A stretch of DNA of 64,000 bases from Larus michahellis (taxonomy: Eukaryota > Chordata > Aves > Charadriiformes > Laridae). The DNA lies in contig NC_133898.1 in the NCBI RefSeq assembly GCF_964199755.1, forward strand, positions 130,756,224 through 130,820,223, given 5' to 3'. The notes beneath the pieces are model-generated. The model was given only the letters and a program-made list of their open reading frames with translations. It was not told the origin of the DNA and did not search any database. Position 1 is the stretch's first letter; the number at the start of each line of letters is the position of its first letter. The position numbers and the translations under genes were made by a program. Of the stretch, positions 1 through 9,289 are shown in pieces.

Positions 1-345
1 CAGTTCCTGCATCCCTCGGGATGCAGCAATGCTCAGTGCTGGCTCCCAGCTCTGCATCCCGGGCCTTTGCGGTCAGTTCCTGCATCCCTTGGGATGCAGC
101 AGTGCTCCGTGCCAGCTCCCAGCTCTGTGGCTGAGGGCTGCACGGTCGGTTCCCGTGTCCCTCGGGATGCAGCAATGCTCGGTGCTTGCTCCCAGCTCTG
201 CATCCTGGGCCTGCATTGTTGGTTCCTGCATCCCTTGGGATGCGGTGATGCTCCATGCCTGCTCCTGGCTCTGTGTCCCAGGGCTGCATGGTCTGTTCCT
301 GCATCCGTCGGGATGCAGCGATGCTCAGTGGTGGCTCCTGATGAT
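1..345. repeat. 72-bp minisatellite in an EPHX2 intron
   Basis: About four and a half tandem copies of a roughly 72-74 bp unit. Each copy opens with a variant of GTTCCTGCATCCCTYGGGAT and continues with a GCTCCCAGCTCTG-like block; copies start near 1, 73, 145, 219 and 293. The array lies upstream of the first EPHX2 exon in the window, so it is probably intronic. Open frames across it are translated repeat, not genes. Confidence 0.8.
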
Positions 346-461
346 GAGGGCCCTGTAGCCCCAAGTCTCCCTGGCAGCCACGGGGACCCCCCCCCAGGGA
401 TGGGTTCCCCCGCCGGGCGTGGTGCCACCCCCTGCCTGCCCTCACTCCCCTCTTTCCGCAG

Positions 462-507
462 GACCGCCTGCCCTTCGCGCTCAACTTCCACGGGGTCCGG
501 GAGCGAG
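462..507 (+). CDS. EPHX2: EPHX2 exon (first in window)
   Basis: 46 nt after a pyrimidine-rich CCGCAG acceptor; donor GTGAGG at 508. It reads DRLPFALNFHGVRER plus one base of a Gly codon. It corresponds to the human segment just before GGLFVN and is the least conserved exon in the window. Confidence 0.8.
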
Positions 508-1729
508 GTGAGGGGGGGAAGACCCCGCCGTGGGCTGGGGATGCCGCGGGGTGGGGATGCCGCGGGTGGGACATGGCAGCAGTGCCGCGCCTCTTCTTGC
601 AGGGGGGCTGCTGGTGGGCTTCCCAGAAAACCCCCCCGCCAGCCAGATCCTGCCCGGCCCCGAGCTGCAGTACTACATCCAGCGCTTCGAGAAATCCGGC
701 TTCAGGTAGGGGCAGGAGCCTGGGGGGGGGCAGGCTGTGGGGGACCCCCCTGCAGAAGGGGGACCCCCAAACCCACCTTGGCCTTGCTTTATAACCCCAA
801 GAAGGGGCGAGGCTGGTGGGGGCGGCGGGGGCTGCTTTCCCCTTGCAGGCTCTTCCCGGTCCCCGCCGTGGTGTTGGCAGGAGCTGAATCCCGGCATCTC
901 CGCCCCCGTTCCCCTCTCTCCCAGTGGCCCCTTGAACTGGTACCGCAACATGCGACCCAACTGGCGCTGGGCGCTCTCTGCCAAGGACAGGAAGGTGGGG
1001 ACTGATCCTGCCCCGCGGGGAGCATCCGCAGCCCCGCCGCTGCCTTCCCCGCCTTGTCACCCGTGTCCCCTGAACAGATCATGGTGCCAGCGCTGATGGT
1101 GACGGCCGGGAAGGACGCGGTGCTGCATCCCAGCATGAGCAAGGGCATGGAGGAGTGGGTGAGCCGGCCTGGGTCCATCCCACCCCAGCCCCACCTGGGA
1201 CCAGTGTGCACCCGAATCCATCCCAGCTCCATAAGATCCCACCACGGGAAAGCCCTGGGGCAGATCCGTCATGCCGCGATGGGATGGATTTGGTCCAGAT
1301 GTGGGGACATCGCTTGATAAAGGGGGGACAGGCTGGTGCGGGGCAGGGAGGGGGCTTTGCCCTTGCCAAAATAAAGAGCTGGGGGTTTAGGCATCCCAGG
1401 GGAAGCGGGGGGGGGTCTGGGGGGGAATGCTGATGCCCAGCGTGGCACAAACCAACCCTTCTCCGGCATCCCTCCGTAGATCCCGCGGCTGCGCCGGGAG
1501 CACTTGGAGGAGTGCGGGCACTGGACGCAGATGGAGAGGTACCGCCGCCTCCCTCCCTCGGAGCCGGGCTCCCCCTTCTCCGGGGGTGCCGGGGGGACAC
1601 ACACACACACCAGATCCCACCCCAACTCTGTGCCGTCCCCCCAGGCCGGCGGCGCTCAACAGGATCCTGCTGGAGTGGCTGGAGGGGCTCCCCCCCGACA
1701 CCCCCCTGCCCAAGATCTCCAGGCTGTGA
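462..1729 (+). CDS. EPHX2: EPHX2, bifunctional (soluble) epoxide hydrolase 2, C-terminal part, six exons
   Basis: Soluble epoxide hydrolase converts fatty-acid epoxides such as epoxyeicosatrienoic acids to diols, in cytosol and peroxisomes. The window holds the end of its alpha/beta-hydrolase domain: exons 462-507, 603-705, 925-994, 1078-1158, 1480-1538 and 1645-1729, all with AG acceptors and GT donors and all joining in frame. Visible family landmarks are GPLNWYRN (its Tyr, 941-943, corresponds to human Tyr466, which polarises the epoxide), VTAGKD (Asp at 1114-1116, human Asp496) and CGHWTQM (His at 1519-1521, human His524). The nucleophile Asp and the N-terminal phosphatase domain are left of the window. 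The C-terminus is SRL, a canonical peroxisomal PTS1; human ends SKM. The match over about 150 residues is close to mammalian EPHX2, so identity is near certain. The body shows no break. Confidence 0.95.
603..705 (+). CDS. EPHX2: EPHX2 exon
   Basis: 103 nt, acceptor CTTGCAG, donor GTAGGG. It encodes GLLVGFPENPP and then YYIQRFEKSGF, matching human FYVQQFKKSGF in the cap-to-core region. It ends in phase 2; the Ser codon is completed by the next exon. Confidence 0.92.
925..994 (+). CDS. EPHX2: EPHX2 exon with the active-site Tyr
   Basis: 70 nt, acceptor TCTCCCAG, donor GTGGGG. It encodes GPLNWYRNMRPNWRWA; the Tyr (941-943) is the equivalent of human Tyr466, one of the two tyrosines that hold the epoxide oxygen. 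Ends in phase 0. Confidence 0.95.
1078..1158 (+). CDS. EPHX2: EPHX2 exon with the catalytic Asp
   Basis: 81 nt (27 codons), acceptor GAACAG, donor GTGAGC. It encodes IMVPALMVTAGKD..., where the Asp at 1114-1116 is the charge-relay acid of the triad. Confidence 0.95.
1480..1538 (+). CDS. EPHX2: EPHX2 exon with the catalytic His
   Basis: 59 nt, acceptor CTCCGTAG, donor GTACCG. It encodes HLEECGHWTQME; the His at 1519-1521 is the triad base. Phase 2 at its end. Confidence 0.95.
1645..1729 (+). CDS. EPHX2: EPHX2 last coding exon with PTS1
   Basis: 85 nt including TGA at 1727-1729, acceptor CCCCCCAG. It encodes PAALNRILLEWLEGL and ends PKISRL. The Ser-Arg-Leu end fits the peroxisomal PTS1 consensus. 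Confidence 0.95.
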
Positions 1730-1770
1730 GCGAAGCCCCCGGCCCTGCCTCGTGCCTTCCCCCCTCCCCA

Positions 1771-1905
1771 GGCTGATTTTTTTACCTTTAGGGTTTGATT
1801 TCTACCTTTAAGGCTTGATTTTTACCTTTAGGGCTCGATTTTTGCCTTTAAGCCTTGATTTTTGCCTTTAGGGTTTGATTTTTGCCTTTAGGGCTCGATT
1901 TGTAT
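1771..1905. repeat. about 21-bp tandem repeat in the EPHX2 3' UTR
   Basis: Around six copies of a unit like TTGATTTTTGCCTTTAGGGC with single-base variants. They lie immediately after the EPHX2 stop codon, so they are probably transcribed in the mRNA tail. Confidence 0.8.
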
Positions 1906-2260
1906 TTTTCGGGGGGTGGGGGGGGGGTGGTTTGGGTGGCAGCGATGGACGAGCCGGGGCCAGGAGGAGGGTGGCGCAGAGCATCGCCCCCGCTTTGTGT
2001 GGCTCAAAGGGTCCCGGGGAGCTCTCGGGGCGGGGGGGGGGGGTGTCCCGGGGTGCTGGGAGATGGTTTGGGGCTGGACCCATTCCATCCTTGTGCCGTG
2101 GGGCTGCCGCATCACCCCCACCCGCTATGCCGGGGGGTTTGGCCGGAGGCGGGGATGCCCTGGATGGCGGCCGCTTGCACCGCGTGGTTGGTTTTGGTGT
2201 GGAGGGTTTTAATGCACTAATAATAACCGATACCGCCTGATCTCCTCATTAACGTCGAGA

Positions 2261-2266
2261 AATAAA
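2261..2266 (+). terminator. EPHX2: EPHX2 poly(A) signal AATAAA
   Basis: Canonical AATAAA about 530 bases after the stop codon, followed within 20-30 bases by GT-containing sequence. It is the only canonical signal close downstream of EPHX2. Confidence 0.75.
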
Positions 2267-2290
2267 GCACAACAGTGACCCGAGCGCCCC

Positions 2291-3182
2291 GGCTCTCCCG
2301 CTGCTCCTCGGGACGCAGGTTCGCAGGACGCAGCAGCGTTTCGCTGCCTCTTCCCCTCCTCCCCGTGGCCCATCCCCGTGGTGCCAGGGCTCAGGCCTTG
2401 CCTGCAGCCACCTTCCCCCCCCTCCCCGGCTCCCGGCCCTTCTCCTGGCCCCAGCAGCCGTCAGAAACAGCCGTCCAGGATGGCGTAAGGATTTGGGCAA
2501 ACACGCTTGGTATTTCCCCCCCCACCCCCCCCCCCCCACACACACAGAGACACAAATTCTCCCCAGCCCTCAACTATTTTCAGCTGGGGCTTTGCGGTTT
2601 GTCTGTCTGCATCCCTCCTGCCGGCGCTTTCCCAGCCCCGGGAATGTTTTGCATCCGGATTCATCCATGAAAAAGTAGATGGGTGGATTTGGCAGGGTGG
2701 GGAAAGAGGGGGAAAAAAACCCCAGCCTTTGGGTGGGCATCGAGGGCTTTAAAGCCGCTCCCTCTACCCCAGAGTTATCCATAACCCTGGCTGTTGGCCC
2801 CCCCCCCCCCGCTCCCCGGGTTTGCTGGCAGCCTCGGGAGCGGGTTTGGGAGCTGCCTTTGGAGTCTGCCGATGAAATGAAAAATCCAAGAGCGTCGTCG
2901 CCTGGCAGCCGGGACCTGCGGCCAAGCACCCGCCCTGGAGCCCTGCCCGGAAAACCAGGCGGACGCTGCCAAAACAGCCTCTCCCGTGGCACCAGCAGCT
3001 GGATTTGGGGGGGGTGAGGGGGGTTTGCAGCCTCCTGCCAGCCCGCCCCGCGACCCAGCTCCTGGAGGGGGACCTCATCTGGGGGCTTCCACCGGGCTCT
3101 GGGGGGGCTGCAAGGCTGCGGCGGTGCCCGGCCCCGCACCAGTCCCCTGCGGAGGCTGGGACCGGCTTGGGCGGGGAGCGGG
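2291..3182. other. EPHX2-GULO intergenic, no gene seen
   Basis: GC-rich single-copy sequence with homopolymer C runs near 2517-2537 and 2799-2811. Frames through it lack splice context or family resemblance. Confidence 0.5.
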
Positions 3183-3424
3183 GCTGGAAGAGGGGAGGTT
3201 TAGACTGGATCTGAGGAAGAAATTGTTTGGTGTGAGCGGGGTGAGCCCCTGGCCCAGGTTGCCCAGAGAAGCTGTGGCTGCCCCATCCCTGGAGGGGTTC
3301 AAGGCCAGGTTGGCCGGGGCTTGGAGCAACCTGGGCTGGTGGGAGGTGTTCCTGCCCAGGGCAGGGGGTGGCACTGGGTGGCCTTTAAGGTCCCTTCCCA
3401 CCCAAACCATTCTACGGTTCTATG
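3183..3424 (+). mobile_element. CR1 LINE 3' fragment
   Basis: 5'-truncated CR1 reading left to right. It carries the GAGCCCCTGGCCCAGGTTGC block, the GGTGGGAGGTGTTCCTGCCC block and the terminal CCATTCTACGGTTCTATG that marks the CR1 3' end. Confidence 0.9.
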
Positions 3425-3529
3425 CAGAGACAAGTCCCCTTCCCTCCTTGCCCACCATATAACCCCCCCACAGCAGGACATGGCTCCCACTTCCCCCCGA
3501 TTCCCACCCCACGCCAGCCCAGTGCCCCC

Positions 3530-4885
3530 TCTTGCATCCCCAGTTCCCTGGGTGCGTGTGTCCTTGGTCCCATGGCTGCACACATCCTCATACCCCGTGT
3601 GCGCGTGTCCTCGGCTCCTCAGACGCCCATGTGCTTGGTCCCCCTGGGTGCACGTGTCCTTGGTCTCTCAAGTACATGCATCCTCTGTCCCTGGGGTGCA
3701 CGTGTCCTTGGTCCCCTGGGTGCACGCATCCCCAGTCCCCAGCGCGCACATGTCCTTGGTCCCCCAGTGCATGCATCCTCTGTCCCTGGGGCACACGTGT
3801 CCTCGGCTCCGTGGGTGCAGACCCGCTTGCCCCCCAGGTGTATGCGTCCTCGATCCTTAAGTGCATGCATCCCCAGTCCCCAGGGTGCAGTGTCCTCCGT
3901 CCCCTGGCTGCATGCATCCTCTGTGTCCGAGGTGCACACATCCTTGGTCCCCTGGGTGCACGTGCCCTCCATCACCTGGCGCATGCATCCCCAGTCCCCT
4001 GGGTGCACATGTCGCCAGTCCCCAGGGTGCACGTGTCCTTGGCTCCTCGGGTGCACGCATGCTTGACCCCCAGGTGCATGTGTCTTTGGTCCCCAAGTGC
4101 ATGCATCCCCAGTCCCCAGGGTGCAGTGTCCTCGGTCCCCTGGCTGCATGCATCCTCTGTCCCTGGGGTGCATCCATCCTCAGTCTCCAGGGTTCAGGTG
4201 TCCTCAGTCCCCTGGGCGCGTGTGTCCCCAGTCCCTGGGGTGTAACTGTCCTCGGTCCCCTGGGTGCATGCATCCCCTGTCCCCAGGGTACATGTGTCCT
4301 CGGTCCCTTGGGAGCATGCATCCTTTGTCCCCAGGGTGCACACGTCCTTGGTCCCCTGGGGGCATCCATCCTCAGCCTCCAGGGTTCAGGTATCCTCAGT
4401 CCCCTGGGTGCGTGTGTCCCCAGTCCACGGGGTGCACGTGTCCTTGGTCCCCCAGCTCCATGTGTCCCCAGTCCCCAGGGTGCACACATCCTTAGTCCCC
4501 CAGTGCAGGAATCCTCTGTCCCCAGGGTGCACGTGTCCTTGGCTCCTCGGGTGCACGCATGCTTGATCCCCAGGTGCATGTGTCTTTGGTCCCCAAGTAA
4601 ATGCATCCCCAGTCCCCGGGGTGCACACATCCTTGGTCCCCTGGGGGCATGCATCTCCAGTCCCCAGGGTGTACATATCCTCACTCCCCTGGGGGCACGC
4701 ATCCTCTGCCCCTGGGGTGCACACATCCTTGGTCCCTAGGGTGACGTGTCCTTGGCTCCGCGGGTGCACACGTGCTTGGCACCCCCAGGCACGCATGGCC
4801 TCGGACCCTTGGGTGCGTGCATCCTCCATCCCTGGGATGCGGGTCCCCTCGGGTGCACGCATCCTCGGAGCCTTCAGCGAGCTGT
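3530..4885. repeat. 24-bp minisatellite with higher-order pattern
   Basis: More than 50 copies of a 24-bp monomer such as GTGCACGTGTCCTTGGTCCC plus 4 bases, alternating between GTGCACGTGTCC and GTGCATGCATCC variants. Longer blocks recur: the stretch at about 3857 recurs near 4097, and the one at about 4028 recurs near 4527. Because 24 is a multiple of three, several frames on both strands stay open for 200-290 codons. These are repeat translation (8-residue periodicity), not a protein gene. Confidence 0.9.
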
Positions 4886-6101
4886 GACACCCACGCAGCC
4901 GGGGTGGGACGGAATCGGCCCAGGGCGACCGGTGGGGCTGGAGACACCCCCCCGCCTGCAGAGCGGGGACACAGAAACCAACCGACCCAGAGCAGACCTG
5001 GGCTCCGATGCTGGCACGGCCAGAGCAATGCAAACGCCATCAGAAGAGATGGGGGGGTCTTCTCCGGGGCCTCGCTCCCTGTCTCGGAGGATTTATTCCC
5101 CGGAGAAATCCTCCAGCCATAAACATGAGCGATGGCACCAGCTGCCGCCGCTTAACAGCACCCGCAGGGCCGGGCCCCGGCGCGATGGATGGCGTCTGAA
5201 ATGAAGAAATAAATAAAGAAATCAATCTGGATGCAGACCAGGGTCCTCCGGGCTATTTCTTTTCACAGCTCGAAGCTGCTCCTGGTGGTCTCCTGCGCGG
5301 CGGAGAGAGGGGAACCGCATCCCTCGGGATGCTGCGGAGCCGGGGAGCTCCTACCAGCAAAAACAGCCCTGAGGGTGGACGTGGTCTCCGTCTGCGCAGC
5401 ACACAGTGGCCCTATCCTGCTCCTCCCTCGGCTCTCCAGTGTGAAAAGGAGGAAGAAAATGTCTGGAAAACCTCAGGGTGGGTTTCAAAGATCCCAGAAG
5501 ACGAAAAAGAAGAAAATAATGTCCCGAAAGCCGCGGGGTGAGGGGCAGCTCCCAGGGCAGCACGCAAAAGGCTGGGGTTATTTTTTGAGAGATGCTTGCA
5601 ATTCCCCAAATCCAAACACTGCTCCCCTTTGAGAACAAGGGAAAAATAAGGACGTGAAGAGGAAAATTCCTGGTGTGTCCCCAGGGGAGCGGAGACTCAG
5701 CCCCTCTGAGAGGGTGGGTTACAGTGGCAGCACCCGACGTGTCTGGGACCCGGCCATGAGGGTTTGCACAGCTCAAGGTGGGGTTAAAAGGGGGGCAGAA
5801 CCCCCAGATCTCCAATTCTGGCCCCGGCTGGTGTGATGGGTGTCCCCCCCGGCTCCTTGCTCTGCGCTCGCGGGTGCCGGCAGCGATGGAGAGGTGGCTG
5901 CCGACACCTCCAAAGGTCAGCGAGCAGCGGCTGGCACACGCCGTCCCCGGGACACATGTCTCCCATCGCCCAGGGCAGGCAGCAGCCCCCCACCGCCCCC
6001 CTTCCCTGGAAAACTCACCCCCTGCCCAGCCCCGCGCGCAGGAGCTAAAGCTTCATTCCCCGGTATTTATCCTCCGCCGCGTTTTATAACACTTCAGCAA
6101 G
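4886..6101. other. intergenic, no gene seen
   Basis: Single-copy sequence with a possible AATAAA at 5210 that has no gene upstream of it. No splice-bounded frame with recognisable protein was found. Confidence 0.45.
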
Positions 6102-6346
6102 ATCATCGAATCACAGAATGGTTTGGGTGGGAAGGGACCTTAAAGGCCACCCAGTGGCACCCCCTGCCCTGGGCAGGGACACCTCCCACCAGCCCAGGTT
6201 GCTCCAAGCCCCGGCCAACCTGGCCTTGAACCCCTCCAGGGATGGGGCAGCCACAGCTTCTCTGGGCAACCTGGGCCAGGGGCTCACCCCCCTCACACCA
6301 AAGGATTTCTTCCCAATAGCTCATCTCAATCTCCCCTCTTCCAGCC
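6102..6346 (-). mobile_element. CR1 LINE 3' fragment (reverse)
   Basis: Begins with ATCATCGAATCACAGAATGG, the reverse complement of a CR1 3' end, and runs back through the CR1 3' region. Forms the left arm of an inverted pair with the + copy at 6479-6931. Confidence 0.9.
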
Positions 6347-6394
6347 CCCCTCCCCACCCAAGTGGGTCCCAGCATCTGTGGTGGGACTGGTGCA

Positions 6395-6478
6395 GTGCCA
6401 GCCTTGTTGAACTTCATGAGGATCACACAGGTCCATCCCTCCAGCCTGTCCAGGGCCCTGGACCTCTTGGAGTGGGGC
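6395..6478 (-). mobile_element. CR1 LINE internal fragment (reverse)
   Basis: Short stretch containing CCTTGTTGAACTTCATGAGG, the reverse complement of the CR1 segment NLMKFNKAK seen in the longer copy at 8331-8352. It is separated from the 3' fragment at 6102, as if the element is internally deleted. Confidence 0.6.
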
Positions 6479-6931
6479 CAGTGGAGGCCCCGGAGATGCT
6501 GGGAGGGCTGGAGCCCCTCTGCTGGGAGGACAGGCTGAGAGAGCTGGGGGGGTTCAGCCTGGAGAAGAGAAGGCTCCGCGGAGACCTTCCAGCCCCTGCC
6601 AGTCCCTCAAGGGGCTCCAGGAAAGCTGGGGAGGGACTCTGGAGCAGGGAGGGGAGCCGTGGGACGAGGGGGAAGGGTTTTACACTGGAAGAGGGGAGAT
6701 TGAGATGAGATATTGGGAAGAAATTCTTTGGTGTGAGGGGGGTGAGCCCCTGGCCCAGGTTGCCCAGAGAAGCTGTGGCTGCCCCATCCCTGGAGGGGTT
6801 CAAGGCCAGGTTGGCCGGGGCTTGGAGCAACCTGGGCTGGTGGGAGGTGTCCCTGCCCAGGGCAGGGGGTGGAACAAGATGATCTTTAAGGTCCCTTCCC
6901 ACCCACACCATTCTGAGTCTATGATTCTACA
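6479..6931 (+). mobile_element. CR1 LINE 3' fragment
   Basis: Starts in the CR1 segment GGAGGCCCCGGAGATGCTGG, continues through the 3' region and ends near TCTATGATTCTAC. Its last 250 bases mirror the reverse copy at 6102-6346. Confidence 0.9.
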
Positions 6932-7789
6932 ATCTGGGGCGGGGGGACAGTCACCTCCAAGGTTCCTCCCGTCCCTCTGACCCCACCGGGGTCTCTGTGA
7001 TGGCTGCGATGAGTCTCCGATGGGAAATGTCTTCTGGATGGGGTGCAGGGTGCAGGCAGAGCCTGGCAGGGCCACGCTGGGGGGCTGCGGAGGACCCCAC
7101 AACAGTCCCCAGCTGTCCCACCATGGGGCAGGGCCCCCTTCGCCCCACGGGGTTGCAGTCCGGGGGCCAGGACAGCACGCGGCCGCATTCCCCTGCACCC
7201 ACTGGCCTTGATGGCACCCGGTTAAACTTCAACCCAGCCCATCCCTGGACTCTGGGACGGCTCCGGCTTTCCCCGGGGATGCTGGGTTAATATTTCAACC
7301 CCACTGGGACCCAAATGCCCCGTTTGCTGGGTGCCAAGGGCGAAGGTCCCTCTGTCACCAGCGTGTCTTTGCACGGCTCAAATCACCGCGTCAACCCCGC
7401 CCAGGGACCCAAACCCACCCCAGTGGCACTCCTGTCCCCTCTGCTTGTCCCCTCAACCTAAAAAAACCTTGGAAAAGTGCCATTTTCCTAAGCTTTTCTC
7501 CCTCCGAAGGCTGCCTGGCACCCATGGGTGCTGGCAGCAGGGATGCTGACCCGCAGGGAGGACGTGACGGGACTTGGGAGAGGATTTGGGGACAACATCT
7601 CCCTGCTCCCACACAGGGTCCAGCTCTGCTCTCCGGTCCTCCCCTCCTCCGGACGCCCGTTCCCTGGAGCGAAGAACAAACGCTGCCCGTAATGAAATTT
7701 CTGCTGGTTTATTTTTAAATGCAGAAGAAAGAAGGCGAAAAGCCCGACCCCACCTGGCTTCTGCCTGGCCCAGGTACCCAAAGAGGTTC
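6932..7789. other. intergenic, no gene seen
   Basis: Single-copy DNA between two CR1 elements. No recognisable exon or RNA gene. Confidence 0.45.
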
Positions 7790-9108
7790 GGCAAAGGTCC
7801 TCCTAGAAGCTGTGCTAAGGCACATGGAGGACAGGGAGGTGATTCGAGACAGCCAGCGTGGCTTCACCAGGGGCAAGTCCTGCCTGACCAACCTGGTGGC
7901 CTTCTACAACGGAGTGACTGCACCAGTGGCAAGGGGAGATACAGATCCCATCTACAGACATCATCTACCTGGACTTCTGCAAGGCCTTTGACACGGTCCC
8001 CCACAACATCCTTCTCTCTAAGTTGGATGGATACGGACATGATGGGTGGACTGTTGGGTGGATAAGGAACTGGCTGAATGGCTGCATCCAGAGGGTGGTG
8101 GTCAATGGCTCCATGTCCAGCTGGAGAGGAGTGACAAGTGGTGTCCCTCAGGGATCTGTGCTGGGATCGGTGCTGTTCAACATCTTCGTCAATGACATGG
8201 AGAGCGGGATCAAGTGCACCCTCAGCAAGTTTGCCGACGACACTAAGCTGGGTGGTGCGGCCCATGTACCAGAGGGATGGGACGTCATCCAGAGGGACCT
8301 GGACGAGCTGGAGGGGTGGGCCCGAGCAAACCTGATGAAGTTCAACAAGGCCAAGTGCAAGGTCCTACACTTGGGTTGGGACAACCCTCGTTATCAATAC
8401 AGGCTGGGGGATGGCACGACAGCAGCCCTGTGGAAAAGGACGTGGGGGTCCTGGTGGATGAAAAGCTGGGCATGAGATGGCAATGTGAGCTTGCAGCCCA
8501 GAAGGCCAATGGCATCCTGGGCTGCATCAAAAGAAGCGCGGCCAGCAGATCCGGGGAGGGGATTCTGCCCCTCTGCTCAGGGGAGACCCCACCTGGAGTC
8601 CTGCGTCCAGCTCTGGAGCCCTCGGCACAGGGGAGACACGGAGCTGTTGGAGCGGGGCCAGAGGAGGCCCCGGAGATGCTGGGAGGGCTGGAGCCCCTCT
8701 GCTGGGAGGACAGGCTGAGAGAGCTGGGGGGGTTCAGCCTGGAGAAGAGAAGGCTCCGCGGAGACCTTCCAGCCCCTGCCAGTCCCTCAAGGGGCTCCAG
8801 GAAAGCTGGGGAGGGACTCTGGAGCAGGGAGGGGAGCCGTGGGACGAGGGGCAATGGTTTTACACTAGAGCACGGCAGGTTTAGATCAGACGTTAGGAAG
8901 AAGTTCTTTCCACCGAGGGTGGTGAGACACTGGCCCAGGTTGCCCAGAGAGGGGGTGGAGGCCCCATCCCTGGAGACATCCAAGGCCAGGCTGGATGAGG
9001 CTCTGAGCAACCTGATCTGGTTGAAGATGTCCCTGCTGACTGCAGGGGGGTTGGACGAGATGGTCTTTGGAGGTCCCTTCCAACCCCACACATTCTGTGG
9101 TTCTATGA
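7790..9108 (+). mobile_element. CR1 LINE, 1.3 kb, with degraded reverse transcriptase
   Basis: The longest CR1 in the window. It is 5'-truncated but still encodes parts of the ORF2 reverse transcriptase: [15 protein letters not shown], then in another frame [40 protein letters not shown] and the catalytic box FADD (about 8230-8241). At least one frameshift near 7950 and the missing 5' half (endonuclease, ORF1) make it inactive. It ends in the usual CATTCTGTGGTTCTATG. Confidence 0.93.
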
Positions 9109-9289
9109 CAGCTCTCCTGCCTCAGTTTCCCCACTGCAGGGGAGGCAGCAGCTCGGGGAGGACAGCGATGGGCGGGGGGGGGTGGGCAGATCCAGCCACA
9201 TTTTGGGGCATTTTAGGGCAAATCCCATGGCCACGCTCCCGCACGGGCACTCACCCCTCCGGCGCGGACACAAGGCAGGGTGCTGGGTT

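Larger units (their letters stand above)
1730..2290 (+). other. EPHX2: EPHX2 3' UTR
   Basis: Follows the stop codon and runs to just past the poly(A) signal at 2261-2266. It contains a short tandem repeat (1771-1905) and homopolymer G runs. The cleavage point is inferred. Confidence 0.75.

Noticed and set aside
3530-4885. Several 200-290 codon ORFs on both strands
   Set aside because: They translate a 24-bp minisatellite whose period is a multiple of three; no splice or start context and no family resemblance.
6118-6708. Recurring frame beginning [19 protein letters not shown], seen many times
   Set aside because: This is the antisense translation of the CR1 3' region, so its recurrence reflects the transposon, not a gene family.
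7719-8475. Reverse-transcriptase ORFs as a host gene
   Set aside because: Frameshifted, 5'-truncated CR1 ending in the usual octamer tail.
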